DNA from: Nocardiopsis sinuspersici
GTDB lineage: Bacteria; Actinomycetota; Actinomycetes; Streptosporangiales; Streptosporangiaceae
Assembly: GCA_008638415.1 (NCBI GenBank)
Contig: VWVT01000002.1
Coordinates: forward strand, 310,001 to 374,000
Direction: 5' to 3'
DNA: 64,000 nt
Shown here: positions 18,211 through 27,025 of the stretch, piece by piece
Numbering within the stretch: position 1 is the stretch's first letter
How the letters are laid out: every line of letters begins with the position of its first letter
Notes under the pieces: model-generated
Seen by the model: only the letters and a program-made list of their open reading frames with translations
What the model was told of the DNA's origin: nothing
Databases searched by the model: none
Translations under genes and position numbers: made by a program

Positions 18211-19158
18211 TCAGGCCTCCTTCCGGGAGAACAGGCGGAACTGGGCGATGGAGGCGGCGATGATCAGGACCATGAAGATGTAGGCCATGGACGAGGCCAG
18301 GCCGACGCGCAGCCCCACGAATCCGGAGTCGTAGATGTACTGGATGACGGTGCGGGTGGCGAAGTTGGGGCCGCCCATGGTCATCAGGTAGATCTGCTCG
18401 AACACGCGCAGGGACCCGATGAGCTGGAGGACGGTGATGAGCGCGGTGGTACGCGCCAGCAGCGGCAGGGTGATGCGGCCGACGCGCTGCCAGGCGCCCG
18501 CGCCGTCGATGGCCGCCGCCTCGTAGACGTCCTTGGGGATGGACTGCATGGCGGCCAGGTAGAGCAGGTAGTTGAAGCCGACCTGCCACCAGGCGGTGGC
18601 GATGACCACGGAGAACATCGCCGTGTCCTCGCTGAAGAGCCACTCGGGGCCCTGGACGCCGAACCGGGCCAGGGTGCCGTTGAACAGGCCCAGACTCGGG
18701 TTGTACATCCAGTTCCAGATGAGGGTCATCACCGCGACCGGGAGCACGAACGGCGCGAAGAACGACAGCCGCAGGAACCATCCGAGCCTGCGGGCGTGAT
18801 CGGTCAGCAGGGCCAGGCCGAGCGCGAGCAGGACCATCAGGGGCACGCTGAGGATCGTGAACCACAGCGTGTTCCACAGGGAGTCGTACAGGGCGCGGTC
18901 GGTCAGGCTCTCCTGCCAGTTGTCCGGTCCCACGAAGGAGAGCGGGCCCCCGGCCAGGCTGCGGTCGGTGAAGGTGTAGCCGAGGCCGACGACGGCGGGC
19001 CACAGCAGGAAGAGGAGGTAGAAGGCGAGGAAGGGCAGGACGAACCACAGGCCGGTCCACGTGGTGGGCCTGCGACGCACGTCGACGAGGTCGCGGTCGG
19101 CTCTTGGGGGCGCGCCGGGGGACGTACGCGGCGCGGGAGCACTGGTCTGGCTTGTCAT
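18211..19158 (-). CDS. carbohydrate ABC transporter permease, CUT1 (MalF/AraP type)
   Basis: This is a 315-residue permease with six predicted membrane segments after a 30-residue proline-rich cytosolic tail. The EAA coupling loop is DVYEAAAIDGAGAWQRVGRI followed by TLPLLARTT. GPNFATRTVIQYIYDSGF near the end is typical of MalF-like sugar permeases. It starts at ATG 19158, eleven bases after the binding-protein stop, with GGGAG upstream. It pairs with the following permease, which has overlapping spacing. Confidence 0.92.
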   Translation of the reverse strand: MTSQTSAPAPRTSPGAPPRADRDLVDVRRRPTTWTGLWFVLPFLAFYLLFLLWPAVVGLGYTFTDRSLAGGPLSFVGPDNWQESLTDRALYDSLWNTLWFTILSVPLMVLLALGLALLTDHARRLGWFLRLSFFAPFVLPVAVMTLIWNWMYNPSLGLFNGTLARFGVQGPEWLFSEDTAMFSVVIATAWWQVGFNYLLYLAAMQSIPKDVYEAAAIDGAGAWQRVGRITLPLLARTTALITVLQLIGSLRVFEQIYLMTMGGPNFATRTVIQYIYDSGFVGLRVGLASSMAYIFMVLIIAASIAQFRLFSRKEA

Positions 19159-19169
19159 GGTGGGGCTCC

Positions 19170-20504
19170 CTACACCGGTGACGGCACGGTCAGCAGTTCA
19201 CGGATGGTCGCTTTGAGTTGCGCGAGCGCCTGCTCCGGAGTCTGGGTGCCCTGGTGCAGGGTGGTCAGCGCGCCGGTGGCCTCCTCCTGGAGGCGTCCCG
19301 CCGAGCCGCTGAACCAGGCTTGCGGCTCGAACTGGACGTTCTCGGCGGCCTCGCGGTACTCGGACTGGGGGTGCAGCTCGTCGTATTCGGGGCTCTCCAC
19401 GACCGGCTGGTAGGCGGGGATGTGCCCGCCCTTCGCCCAGGTGAGGCTGTGGCGCAGCATCCACGCGGCGTACTCGACGGCGGCCCGGGTGCGTTCGGGG
19501 TCGCGGTCGCGCTGGTGCGGGAACACGTAGCAGTGGGAGTCGCCGCGCGTGCGGTGGTTGCCGAACACGGCCGGGAACTGGGTGGCGGAGAAGCCCACGC
19601 CGGTGGCCTCCAGGGTCGGAATCTCCCAGTTGCCGTGGATCATCAGCCCGGCCTGGCCGTTGGCCAGGTTGGCGGCGGTGTCGGCGAGCATGGAGTGGCG
19701 GGGGGCCAGCCCCTCCTCGGAGAGGCGGTAGAGCACCTCCATCGCGGCCAGGGCCTTGTCGTCGTCCATCTCGTAGTCGTCCTCGCCGAGGACGAGCTCG
19801 CCGTCCTGCTGGCGGTAGAGCGACCAGAAGTTGGACCAGGGGTTCCAGGTGTCGATGGACAGGCCGTAGGTCCCGGTGACGGCCTTGATCTCGCGGAGCA
19901 TGTCGAAGTACTCCTCCGTCCCGGAGACCTCCACGAGCCGGTCGTCGGCGTCCAGCAGGCCCGCCTGCCGGCACACGTCCAGGTGGTAGTACTGGATCAG
20001 CACGTGGGTGTCGAGGGGGATGGCGTACAGCCGGCCGTCGAAGAAGCACTTCTCCCAGATGTTGGGCAGTACCACGGTGTCGTCGATGCCCGCCTCGGCC
20101 AGCATCGCCGGGTCGATCGGGTCCAGCAGCCGGCCCGGTGCCAGGCTCTCCAGCCGGGACACGTGCGCGGTGGCGATGTCGGCGCCCCGGCCGCCCGCGG
20201 CGCCCATGGCCACCTTGGTGTAGAACGGCGCGCCCCAGGTGAAGGTGGTCGCGCGAAAGTCGATGTCGGGGTGCTCGGCCTTGTAGGCCTCGTGCATCTC
20301 GATCATCCGCAGGCCGTCACCGCCGGCGAACAGGTTCCACTGGCGCAGCCTGGTCCTGCCGCTGATGAGGGTGTCGGGGGGCCCGCACCCCACCGCGGCC
20401 AGTCCGGCGGCGGCCACGGCCCCGGTGACGAAGGCCCTGCGGCCCGGTCCTGCGGAGGCGGCCGGCGGTGGTGCGTGGTACGACGGGGATGGTGCGTCGC
20501 GCAT
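19170..20504 (-). CDS. CUT1 sugar-binding lipoprotein with Tat-type signal
   Basis: The 444-residue extracellular solute-binding protein (family 1) starts at ATG 20504, with AAGGAG in front. The N-terminus GRRAFVTGAVAAAGLAAVGC combines a twin-arginine motif with a lipobox, so it is probably exported folded and lipidated. Downstream are FAGGDGLRMIEMHEAYKAEH, ADIATAHVSRLESLAPGRLL and NGQAGLMIHGNWEIPTLEAT, all usual in CUT1 binding proteins. From its place between araA and the two permeases, the ligand is probably arabinan oligosaccharide. A hairpin separates it from araA. Confidence 0.9.
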   Translation of the reverse strand: MRDAPSPSYHAPPPAASAGPGRRAFVTGAVAAAGLAAVGCGPPDTLISGRTRLRQWNLFAGGDGLRMIEMHEAYKAEHPDIDFRATTFTWGAPFYTKVAMGAAGGRGADIATAHVSRLESLAPGRLLDPIDPAMLAEAGIDDTVVLPNIWEKCFFDGRLYAIPLDTHVLIQYYHLDVCRQAGLLDADDRLVEVSGTEEYFDMLREIKAVTGTYGLSIDTWNPWSNFWSLYRQQDGELVLGEDDYEMDDDKALAAMEVLYRLSEEGLAPRHSMLADTAANLANGQAGLMIHGNWEIPTLEATGVGFSATQFPAVFGNHRTRGDSHCYVFPHQRDRDPERTRAAVEYAAWMLRHSLTWAKGGHIPAYQPVVESPEYDELHPQSEYREAAENVQFEPQAWFSGSAGRLQEEATGALTTLHQGTQTPEQALAQLKATIRELLTVPSPV

Positions 20505-20531
20505 GGTGGTCTCCTTGCGCTGAGGGGGGGT

Positions 20532-20555
20532 CGAAGGGCTCCCCGGAGCCCTTCG
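20532..20555 (-). other. hairpin between araA and the binding-protein gene
   Basis: CGAAGGGCTCC and GGAGCCCTTCG are perfect complements separated by two bases, in the 92-bp gap after araA. The binding-protein start follows 28 bp later, and no promoter is obvious. It is likely to be an attenuator or an mRNA processing/stability element rather than a full stop. Confidence 0.6.
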
Positions 20556-20596
20556 CTGGGGGGTGGTGGTGCGCCGGGGCGCTGGTGCCTTCCGGG

Positions 20597-22033
20597 TCAG
20601 ACCCGGACGTACTCGATACCGGAGAGCTCGCACAGGACCCGCCAGTCCTCGGCGCGGGCGCCGGTGTTCATGACCATGTGGTGGGTACCGCCCGCGCGGA
20701 GCCAGGAGTCCATGCACCTCCGCACGCCCGTCTCGGGGCGGAACTGTCCGTAGGGCATCTCCAGGGACGGCAGTTCGGGCGCGTCGATGACCTCGCCCTC
20801 GGCCACGACCAGCCGGAACTCCTCGCCGCCGAGGGCGACCAGGGAGGCGAGGGTGGCCGGGCCCGGCCGGTAGCGGAAGAGGATGGTGGGCGGGTCGGCC
20901 AGGCCGCCGATGCCCAGCGGGCGTTTGATCAGCCGGACGGGCTCGTCCTCGCGCGCGACCCTCCAGTTGCCCTCGCCCATGTGGCTCATGAGGATGGAGT
21001 CACTGGGGAAGTCCATCGCGTACATCTCGGTGAAGTGGCCGTCTCCGGCGAGCTGGTGGCCCGCGTAGACGATCGAGGCGGCCAGGACGTCGCCCTCGCC
21101 CGCGAACCCGTATCCCTTGGCCATCAGGGTGGAGGCGGCGGCCATCGGCAGCCGGGCGAAGCGGCCGTCCTCCCCGATCGCGTCGAAGTGGGTGGAGTAG
21201 GCGCCGCACCCCGTCTCCTCCAGCAGCCGTTCGATGCCCAGCTGCATGCGGGCGTGGTCGACGCGCTCCTCCTTGGACAGGCGCCCGTCCACCTCCAGGG
21301 CCGTGTCCTCCCAGGCCATGAGGTCGCGGACCGCCTCCTCGGGCAGCTCGGCCATCTCCCTGTGCAGCGCGCCCGGCGCGATGACGTGGATCTCGGGGCC
21401 GAGCTTGCGCAGCAGGGCGCTCTCGTCCACCCGGGCGTCGCCCATGCCGTTCATCGGGTAGCCGAACACGCCGACCCGGAGGGAGCGCAGCGCGCTGACC
21501 GCGCGGGCCGCGCGGGCCCAGCGGTCCACGCGCGCGGCGAACTCCGGGCTCTGCCACTCGCCGGTGATGACGTCGAAGGACAGGCCGGCGCGCACCATGG
21601 CGTTGGCGGTGTCCTGGGCCCCGTGGATGCCCTGGTTGTAGGTCATGTCGTCCATGTCCCAGGAGGGGCTGACCGCGGGGTCGGGCTGGATGTTGGCCAG
21701 CGCCACGGGCAGCCTCATCTGACTGAACATCCGGGTGACGCGCAGGGAGGGGCCGTAGGTGAGCATGACGACGAGGACGCCGTCGAGCCCGTCGGCCTCG
21801 AACGCGCGCATCGCGCTCTCGGCGTCGGCGCGGCCGCGCACCGGCGGGCTGACGGTCCACTCGGCGACGTCGGAGAGCTTCTCGGCGACACGGGAGGCGT
21901 AGGCCGCCTGGTGCTCGGTGATGCCGGGGATCATGTCGTCGTAGAGGGGCTGCATGATGCCGAGCAGGCCGATGCGGGGCCTGCGCGTCCGCACCGGCGG
22001 GTGCTCGGTGGCGGGGGGTGTGGGTACGGGCAC
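20597..22033 (-). CDS. araA: L-arabinose isomerase (actinobacterial fucose/arabinose isomerase-like form)
   Basis: The 478-residue enzyme converts L-arabinose to L-ribulose. Recognisable blocks are RIGLLGIMQPLYDDMIPGIT, DGVLVVMLTYGPSLRVTRMF, WDMDDMTYNQGIHGAQD and GIGEDGRFARLP-like stretches (FDAIGEDGRFARLPMAA). Further on come GDGHFTEMYAMDFPSDSIL, MSHMGEGNWRVA and GGTHHMVMNTG. It diverges from the classical E. coli and Bacillus AraA in the metal-binding regions but fits the L-fucose/L-arabinose isomerase superfamily, and its neighbours araB and araD fix the role. It starts at GTG 22033, ten bases after araD. Confidence 0.85.
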   Translation of the reverse strand: MPVPTPPATEHPPVRTRRPRIGLLGIMQPLYDDMIPGITEHQAAYASRVAEKLSDVAEWTVSPPVRGRADAESAMRAFEADGLDGVLVVMLTYGPSLRVTRMFSQMRLPVALANIQPDPAVSPSWDMDDMTYNQGIHGAQDTANAMVRAGLSFDVITGEWQSPEFAARVDRWARAARAVSALRSLRVGVFGYPMNGMGDARVDESALLRKLGPEIHVIAPGALHREMAELPEEAVRDLMAWEDTALEVDGRLSKEERVDHARMQLGIERLLEETGCGAYSTHFDAIGEDGRFARLPMAAASTLMAKGYGFAGEGDVLAASIVYAGHQLAGDGHFTEMYAMDFPSDSILMSHMGEGNWRVAREDEPVRLIKRPLGIGGLADPPTILFRYRPGPATLASLVALGGEEFRLVVAEGEVIDAPELPSLEMPYGQFRPETGVRRCMDSWLRAGGTHHMVMNTGARAEDWRVLCELSGIEYVRV

Positions 22034-22043
22034 TGTTGTTTCC

Positions 22044-22736
22044 CTACTGGCCGTAGACGTTCTGGTAGCGGTCGTGGAGCGCGTCGATGTGCTCCTGCGG
22101 AAGCCGGTGGAGGGGACCGCCCTGGCGGGCGATGTGGATCGTGTGGGCGACGTCCTCGCACATCACCGCGGCCTTGACCGCCGCCCTGGCGTTCGCGCCG
22201 ACGGTGAACACGCCGTGGCCGCGCATGAGGACGGCGGGCGAGCGGTGGCCGTCGAGGGTGGCGACCACTCCCCTGCCGATGTCGTCGCCGCCGATGAGGG
22301 CGAACGGACCGACGGGGATGTCGCCGCCGAACTCGTCGGCCATCGCGGTGATGGCGCAGGGGATGGCCTCGCCGCGCGCGGCCCAGGCGGTGGCGTAGGG
22401 GCTGTGCGTGTGCGCGACGCCGCCGACGTCGGGGCGGGCTCGGTAGACGTGGGCGTGGGCGGCGGTGTCGCTGGAGGGCTTGTGCCGCCCCTCGACGACC
22501 CGGCCGTCCAGGTCGCAGACGACCATGTCCTCCGGGGAGAGGTCCTCGTAGGAGACGCCGCTGGGCTTGATCACCATCAGGTCGGCGCCGGGCACGCGGG
22601 CGGAGACGTTGCCGCTCGTCCAGGTGACCAGGTTCCACCGGGTGAGCTCGGTGTGCAGGGCGCACACGTGGGCACGCAGGCGCTCCACCTCGCCGTGGTG
22701 CTCTTCGGGAACCGTCGGGGACGTGTCGGTGGTCAT
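22044..22736 (-). CDS. araD: L-ribulose-5-phosphate 4-epimerase
   Basis: This 230-residue class II aldolase-family enzyme turns L-ribulose 5-phosphate into D-xylulose 5-phosphate. Motifs are LVTWTSGNVSARVPG, VIKPSGVSYEDLSPEDMVV, and KPSSDTAAHAHVYRARPD followed by GVAHTHSPYATAWA, where the zinc-binding HTH pair lies. AVLMRGHGVFTVG is a further conserved block. The length matches the family. ATG 22736 overlaps the araB stop (ATGA). It is followed ten bases later by araA. Confidence 0.93.
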   Translation of the reverse strand: MTTDTSPTVPEEHHGEVERLRAHVCALHTELTRWNLVTWTSGNVSARVPGADLMVIKPSGVSYEDLSPEDMVVCDLDGRVVEGRHKPSSDTAAHAHVYRARPDVGGVAHTHSPYATAWAARGEAIPCAITAMADEFGGDIPVGPFALIGGDDIGRGVVATLDGHRSPAVLMRGHGVFTVGANARAAVKAAVMCEDVAHTIHIARQGGPLHRLPQEHIDALHDRYQNVYGQ

Positions 22737-24454
22737 CGGTCTCCCTTCTCGGCGCCGCCCTGGGCGCTGGTCAGGACGGAGTTGCGCAGGGCCCGCAGGC
22801 GGTGCAGGCTCCGGCTGCCGCCCCGGCCGAAGTGGTCGTGGAGCTCGGTGTAGACCGCGTGGAGCTCGTCGTAGGCGGCGGTCCTGGCCGGGTCGGGGTC
22901 GACGGTCTCCGCGCGGACCCGGCCCATGGCGTCCGAGGCGGCGTGGATGTCGGGGTGGGCGCCCGCGGCGACGGCGGCGTGGATGGCGGCCCCGACCGCG
23001 CAGCCGTGTTCGGAGGCCACGATCTTCAGGGAGCGGCCGAGCACGTCGGCGTAGACCTGGAGGACGAAGGGGTTGCGGACCATGCCCCCGCCGATGGTGA
23101 GGTCCTCCACCGGCACCCCGGAGGCCGTGAAGGCCTCGACGATGGTGCGGGTGCCGAAGGCGGTGGCCTCGACCAGGGCCCGGTAGACCTCCTCGGGCCT
23201 GGTGGCCAGGGTCATGCCGACGAGCACGCCGGACAGGTCGTGGTCGACCAGGACCGAGCGGTTGCCGCTGTGCCAGTCCAGGGCGACGAGGCCGTGCCCG
23301 CCCACCGGCGCCTCGGCGGCCTTGTCGGAGAGCAGTTCGTGGAGGGACAGGCCGCGCTCGCGTGCCTCCTCGTGGTAGGCGGGGGGCACGTAGGACTCGG
23401 CGAACCAGCCGAAGATGTCGCCGACGCCGCTCTGGCCCGCCTCGTAGCCCCAGGCTCCGGGGGTGATGCCGCCGTGGGCCAGGCCGCACATGCCGGGTAC
23501 CTCGGCCAGGACGTCGGAGTTCATGACGTGGCAGGTGCTGGTGCCCATGATGGCGAGCATCCGCCCGGGGCCGGTGGTCCGCGCGGTGGCGGCGGTGACG
23601 TGCGCGTCGATGTTGCCGACGGCGACGGGAACGCCCTCGGGCAGGCCGGTCCAGGCCGCGGCCTCGGCGGTGAGGGAGCCAGCGCGCTCGCCGAGCTGGG
23701 CCAGGGGGTGTTCGAGCTTGTCCCGCACGAAGCCGGCGAAGCGCGGGTCGAGCGCGGCCAGGAAGTCCGTCGAGGGCCAGGCGCCGTCCTGGTGGATGCC
23801 CTTGTACCCGGCGGTGGCGACGTTGCGGGTCTCCTGTCCGCACAGCTGCCAGACGATCCAGTCGGCGGCCTCGATCCAGCGTTCGGCGCGCTCGTAGGCG
23901 CCGGGATCGTCGCGTAGGACCTGGAGCGCCTTGGCGAACTCCCACTCGGAGGAGATCTTCCCCCCGTAGCGCGCCAGCCACTTCTCCCCGCGCTCCGCGG
24001 CCAGGGCGTTGATCTCGTCGGCCTCGGGCTGGGCGGCGTGGTGGCGCCACAGTTTGGGCCAGGCGTGCGGGCGGCGGGCCAGGTCGGGGAGCTCGCACAG
24101 GGGGGTGCCGTCCGCGGTCACCGGCATGACCGTGCAGGCGGTGAAGTCGGTGCCGATACCGACGACCTGCCCGGGCGAGACGCCCGAGACTCGCAGGGCC
24201 TCGGGGACGGCGGTGCGCAGGACCTCGCGGTAGTCCTCGGGGCACTGGAGCGCGGTCTCCGGCTCCAGGGGGTCCTCCGACTCCGGCAGGCGGTCCGTGA
24301 TGACGCCGTGCCGGTAGTCGTGGGCGGCGGATCCGAGTTCGACTCCGTCTCGGACCCGGACCACGACGGCGCGGCCGGAGAGGGTCCCGAAGTCGACTCC
24401 GATGGTCACCGGTTCGGGCGGAGATGAATTGTTAGCGTTCACATTCTGGTCCAA
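22733..24454 (-). CDS. araB: L-ribulokinase
   Basis: This 573-residue FGGY-family kinase phosphorylates L-ribulose to L-ribulose 5-phosphate. Motifs are TIGVDFGTLSGRAVVV (phosphate 1), GIGTDFTACTVMPV, SEWEFAKALQVLRDDPGAY, IMGTSTCHVMNSD, GYEAGQSGVGDIFGWF and LTIGGGMVRNPFVLQVYADV (adenosine region). The start is TTG 24454, supported by GGAAGGAA eight bases upstream; no ATG or GTG with a ribosome-binding site lies near the conserved N-terminus. A LacI-type operator overlaps codons 4-9. It overlaps araD by four bases. Confidence 0.93.
   Translation of the reverse strand: MDQNVNANNSSPPEPVTIGVDFGTLSGRAVVVRVRDGVELGSAAHDYRHGVITDRLPESEDPLEPETALQCPEDYREVLRTAVPEALRVSGVSPGQVVGIGTDFTACTVMPVTADGTPLCELPDLARRPHAWPKLWRHHAAQPEADEINALAAERGEKWLARYGGKISSEWEFAKALQVLRDDPGAYERAERWIEAADWIVWQLCGQETRNVATAGYKGIHQDGAWPSTDFLAALDPRFAGFVRDKLEHPLAQLGERAGSLTAEAAAWTGLPEGVPVAVGNIDAHVTAATARTTGPGRMLAIMGTSTCHVMNSDVLAEVPGMCGLAHGGITPGAWGYEAGQSGVGDIFGWFAESYVPPAYHEEARERGLSLHELLSDKAAEAPVGGHGLVALDWHSGNRSVLVDHDLSGVLVGMTLATRPEEVYRALVEATAFGTRTIVEAFTASGVPVEDLTIGGGMVRNPFVLQVYADVLGRSLKIVASEHGCAVGAAIHAAVAAGAHPDIHAASDAMGRVRAETVDPDPARTAAYDELHAVYTELHDHFGRGGSRSLHRLRALRNSVLTSAQGGAEKGDR
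24430..24443. promoter_or_regulatory. LacI-type operator O2 inside the araB start region
   Basis: TGTTAGCGTTCACA has the LacI-family form TGTxAxCGxTxACA with a central CG. It covers codons 4-9 of araB. It matches the site upstream of the regulator gene at 12 of 14 positions, so both are probably bound by the adjacent regulator. Confidence 0.7.
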
Positions 24455-24565
24455 GGGGAGTTCCTTCCACGAGGGGGCGGACGGGGACGGAAGGGACGGG
24501 GAAGGGGACGCGGGCGGAGGAGGGCACGTTGACGGGGTCGGGGGGTCGGGGCCGGGGACAGGGGG

Positions 24566-25612
24566 TCAGGGTGGCGGGGGTCCGCTGCTGCCCCGGACCC
24601 GCAGCCGCGCCGGGACGACCCTGCGCGCGGTTCCGGAGGAGCCCGACGAACCGTTCCGCTCGGTCCCTATCTCGCCGAGCAGCAGCGCCAGGCTCTCCTT
24701 GCCCACCTGGGCGAAGTCCTGGAAGACGGTGGTCAGGGACGGGGTGAGGTACTCGGCCTCGGGCACGTCGTCGAAGCCGACCACGCTGACGTCGCCGGGC
24801 ACGCGCAGCCCCGCCTCGTGCAGGGCGCGCAGTACCCCTATGGCCATCTGGTCGTTGCCCACGAAGATCGCCGTGACGCGCTCCCCCTCGGCCCGCCGGG
24901 CCACCAGCGAGCGCCCCAGCTCGTAGCCCGACCGGGGGCTCCAGTCGCCCGGGAGCGGTTCGGGGACCGGCACGCCGGCCTCCTCCAGCGCCCGGCGCCA
25001 GCCGACCACGCGGGCCTCCGACTCCAGCCACAGGGGATCGCCCTCGATGTGGTGGACGGTCGCGTGTCCGAGTTCCAGCAGGTGGCGGACGGCGTCGTGG
25101 GCGCCCTGGACCTGGTCGACGCAGACGACGGGCAGGCCCGATCCCTCACCGCCCTCGACCGCCACCAGGGGGTGGGGTCCGGGCAGCGCGGCCAGGGCGT
25201 CGACCAGGCTGCGCTGGGGGGCGATCGCGACGCAGCCCTCGACCGACTGCTGGATCAGGTACTCGGCCGCCGCGACGATCCCGTCCGGCGACACGTCGTC
25301 CAGGCTGACCATGCTCAGGAAGTAGCCCGCCTCGCGCGCCGCCCTCTCGATCCCCGACAGGGTCTGGGCCGGACCGAAGAGCGTGGTGTCGAAGGCGATG
25401 ACGCCGAGCACGTTGGTGCGGCGGGTGACCAGGGCGCGCGCGGTGGAGTTGCGGTGGTAGCCGAGCTCGTCGATCGCTCGCCGCACCCGGAGCACCGTCT
25501 CCTCGCGGACGTTGGGGTGTCCGTTGACGACCCGGGACACCGTCTGGTGGGAGACGCCGGCCAGCCGGGCCACGTCCGCCATGACGGGGGTACGGCCACC
25601 TGGTGGATTCAT
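24566..25612 (-). CDS. araR: LacI-family transcriptional regulator of the arabinose cluster
   Basis: The 348-residue repressor starts at ATG 25612 (GGAGGTG nine bases upstream; no good site for the longer frame). The N-terminal HTH is VMADVARLAGVSHQTVSRVV followed by NGHPNVREETVLRVRRAI, the classical LacI form, with the hinge STARALVTRRTNVLGVI. The effector domain is a periplasmic-binding type 1 fold ending in GDVSVVGFDDVPEAEYLTP and TTVFQDFAQVG. It heads the araBDA cluster. Two matching LacI operators are present, one before this gene and one at araB, so it probably represses itself and the cluster until arabinose is present. Confidence 0.88.
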   Translation of the reverse strand: MNPPGGRTPVMADVARLAGVSHQTVSRVVNGHPNVREETVLRVRRAIDELGYHRNSTARALVTRRTNVLGVIAFDTTLFGPAQTLSGIERAAREAGYFLSMVSLDDVSPDGIVAAAEYLIQQSVEGCVAIAPQRSLVDALAALPGPHPLVAVEGGEGSGLPVVCVDQVQGAHDAVRHLLELGHATVHHIEGDPLWLESEARVVGWRRALEEAGVPVPEPLPGDWSPRSGYELGRSLVARRAEGERVTAIFVGNDQMAIGVLRALHEAGLRVPGDVSVVGFDDVPEAEYLTPSLTTVFQDFAQVGKESLALLLGEIGTERNGSSGSSGTARRVVPARLRVRGSSGPPPP

Positions 25613-25663
25613 CTGAAACGACACCTCCGGGCCGTGGGGGAACACCTGTGACGTGAGCAACAT

Positions 25664-25677
25664 TGTTAACGCTCACA
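25664..25677. promoter_or_regulatory. LacI-type operator O1 upstream of araR
   Basis: TGTTAACGCTCACA is the same 14-bp LacI-family form as the araB site. It lies about 52 bp upstream of the araR start. It is embedded in a wider dyad, GTGAGC (25653) to GCTCAC (25676). Autoregulation is the simple reading. Confidence 0.7.
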
Positions 25678-25723
25678 TAGAGGAAGTCAACCCCTTTCCC
25701 CAAATCGGGAGGGGGTTGCCCCC

Positions 25724-26974
25724 TCAGCCCACCAGGCGTGCGTGCAGGGAGGTCGCGGAGGTGTCGGTGAGCGAGGCTACCTGGTCGACCACCACGCGCA
25801 GCGCGGCGGCGTCGTCCCCGGCCTCGGCGAAGGAGGCGCGGAACTGCGGGTCCAGGCCCTCGGGCGCGTTCTTCCAGAGGGCCTCGACCAGTTCGCTGAT
25901 CAGGCGGCGCTCCTCGGCCTGGTAGACCAGGGCCTCCTCGCGCGAGAGCACGAAGTGGGCGGAGACCGCCTTGAGCAGGGCGCACTCCAGCAGGGGGCGG
26001 CGGGGCACGATGAGGTCGGCGCCGTAGCGGGTGAGCCGCCCGGGGCCGTAGGCGGCGAGGGTGGCCTCCTCCGCGGCCCGGCAGAAGCGGCCGATGAGTT
26101 CGCTGGTGAGGTTCTTGAGGGCGGCGAGGGAGGGCAGGTCCCCGGTGAACGCGCGGGGCCAGACGGGGTCGGCGACCAGGTCGGTGAACACCTCGTCGAG
26201 CTCGGCGGCCTCGGCGTCGCAGTAGTGGGCGGCGGCGATCCGGACGATCTCGGCGCGCTCGGCGGCGCCGTGCAGGGCGGACGGGTCCACCAGCCCGGCG
26301 TGCAGGGCGTCCTCGACGTCGTGGACGGAGTAGGCGACGTCGTCGGCCCAGTCCATGACCTGGGCCTCGAAGCAGGTGCGGCCCTCGGGCGCGCCCCGGC
26401 GCAGCCAGGTGAACACCCCGGTGTCGTCGGGGTAGCAGTTGAACTTGTGGGTGTCGCCGCCCTCGCCCCTGAGCCAGGGGTACTTGACGGTCGCGTCGAG
26501 GGTGGCGCGGGTGAGGTTGAGCCCCGCGCTGCGCCCGTCGGGTTCGATGACCTTGCCCTCCAGCCGCACGAGCAGGCGCAGGCTCTGGGCGTTGCCCTCG
26601 AAGCCGCCGCAGTCGGCGGCGGCCTCGTCCAGCGCGCGCTCGCCGTTGTGGCCGAAGGGCGGGTGGCCGAGGTCGTGGGAGAGGCAGGCCGCCTCCACCA
26701 GGTCGGGGTCGCAGCCCAGGGCCTGGCCGAGTTCACGGCCGATCTGGGCGCACTCCAGGGAGTGGGTGAGGCGGGTGCGCGGGAAGTCGCTCACGCCGGG
26801 CTGGACCACCTGGGTCTTGGCCGCCAGGCGGCGCAGGGCGGCGCTGTGCAGGATCCGGGCGCGGTCGCGCTCGAAGGGGTCGCGGGCCCGGTTCTTGCGT
26901 TCCTCGCGCGCCCGGCGCTCGGTGTCCCGGTGCGTGTAGCCGGGTGCTCCGCCCTCGCGGGGATTGTTCCTCAT
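25724..26974 (-). CDS. dgt: deoxyguanosinetriphosphate triphosphohydrolase-like protein
   Basis: This 416-residue HD-superfamily enzyme is expected to hydrolyse dGTP or other dNTPs to the nucleoside and triphosphate. HD metal ligands are visible: [20 protein letters not shown] (first His), [20 protein letters not shown] (HD pair) and [20 protein letters not shown] (last Asp). The N-terminus [20 protein letters not shown] is usual for the bacterial subgroup. ATG 26974 starts it. The DUF218 gene ends 51 bp upstream on the same strand, so they may share a transcript. Confidence 0.92.
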   Translation of the reverse strand: MRNNPREGGAPGYTHRDTERRAREERKNRARDPFERDRARILHSAALRRLAAKTQVVQPGVSDFPRTRLTHSLECAQIGRELGQALGCDPDLVEAACLSHDLGHPPFGHNGERALDEAAADCGGFEGNAQSLRLLVRLEGKVIEPDGRSAGLNLTRATLDATVKYPWLRGEGGDTHKFNCYPDDTGVFTWLRRGAPEGRTCFEAQVMDWADDVAYSVHDVEDALHAGLVDPSALHGAAERAEIVRIAAAHYCDAEAAELDEVFTDLVADPVWPRAFTGDLPSLAALKNLTSELIGRFCRAAEEATLAAYGPGRLTRYGADLIVPRRPLLECALLKAVSAHFVLSREEALVYQAEERRLISELVEALWKNAPEGLDPQFRASFAEAGDDAAALRVVVDQVASLTDTSATSLHARLVG

Positions 26975-27025
26975 TGCTGGCGACCCTACTTCCCAGCGGC
27001 GACAGAACCGCGCCGCCCGTACTGG

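Noticed and set aside
24444..24454. ATG overlapping the araB operator as alternative araB start
   Set aside because: That ATG (24444) is out of frame and is followed at once by TGA; TTG 24454 has a ribosome-binding site and the correct frame.
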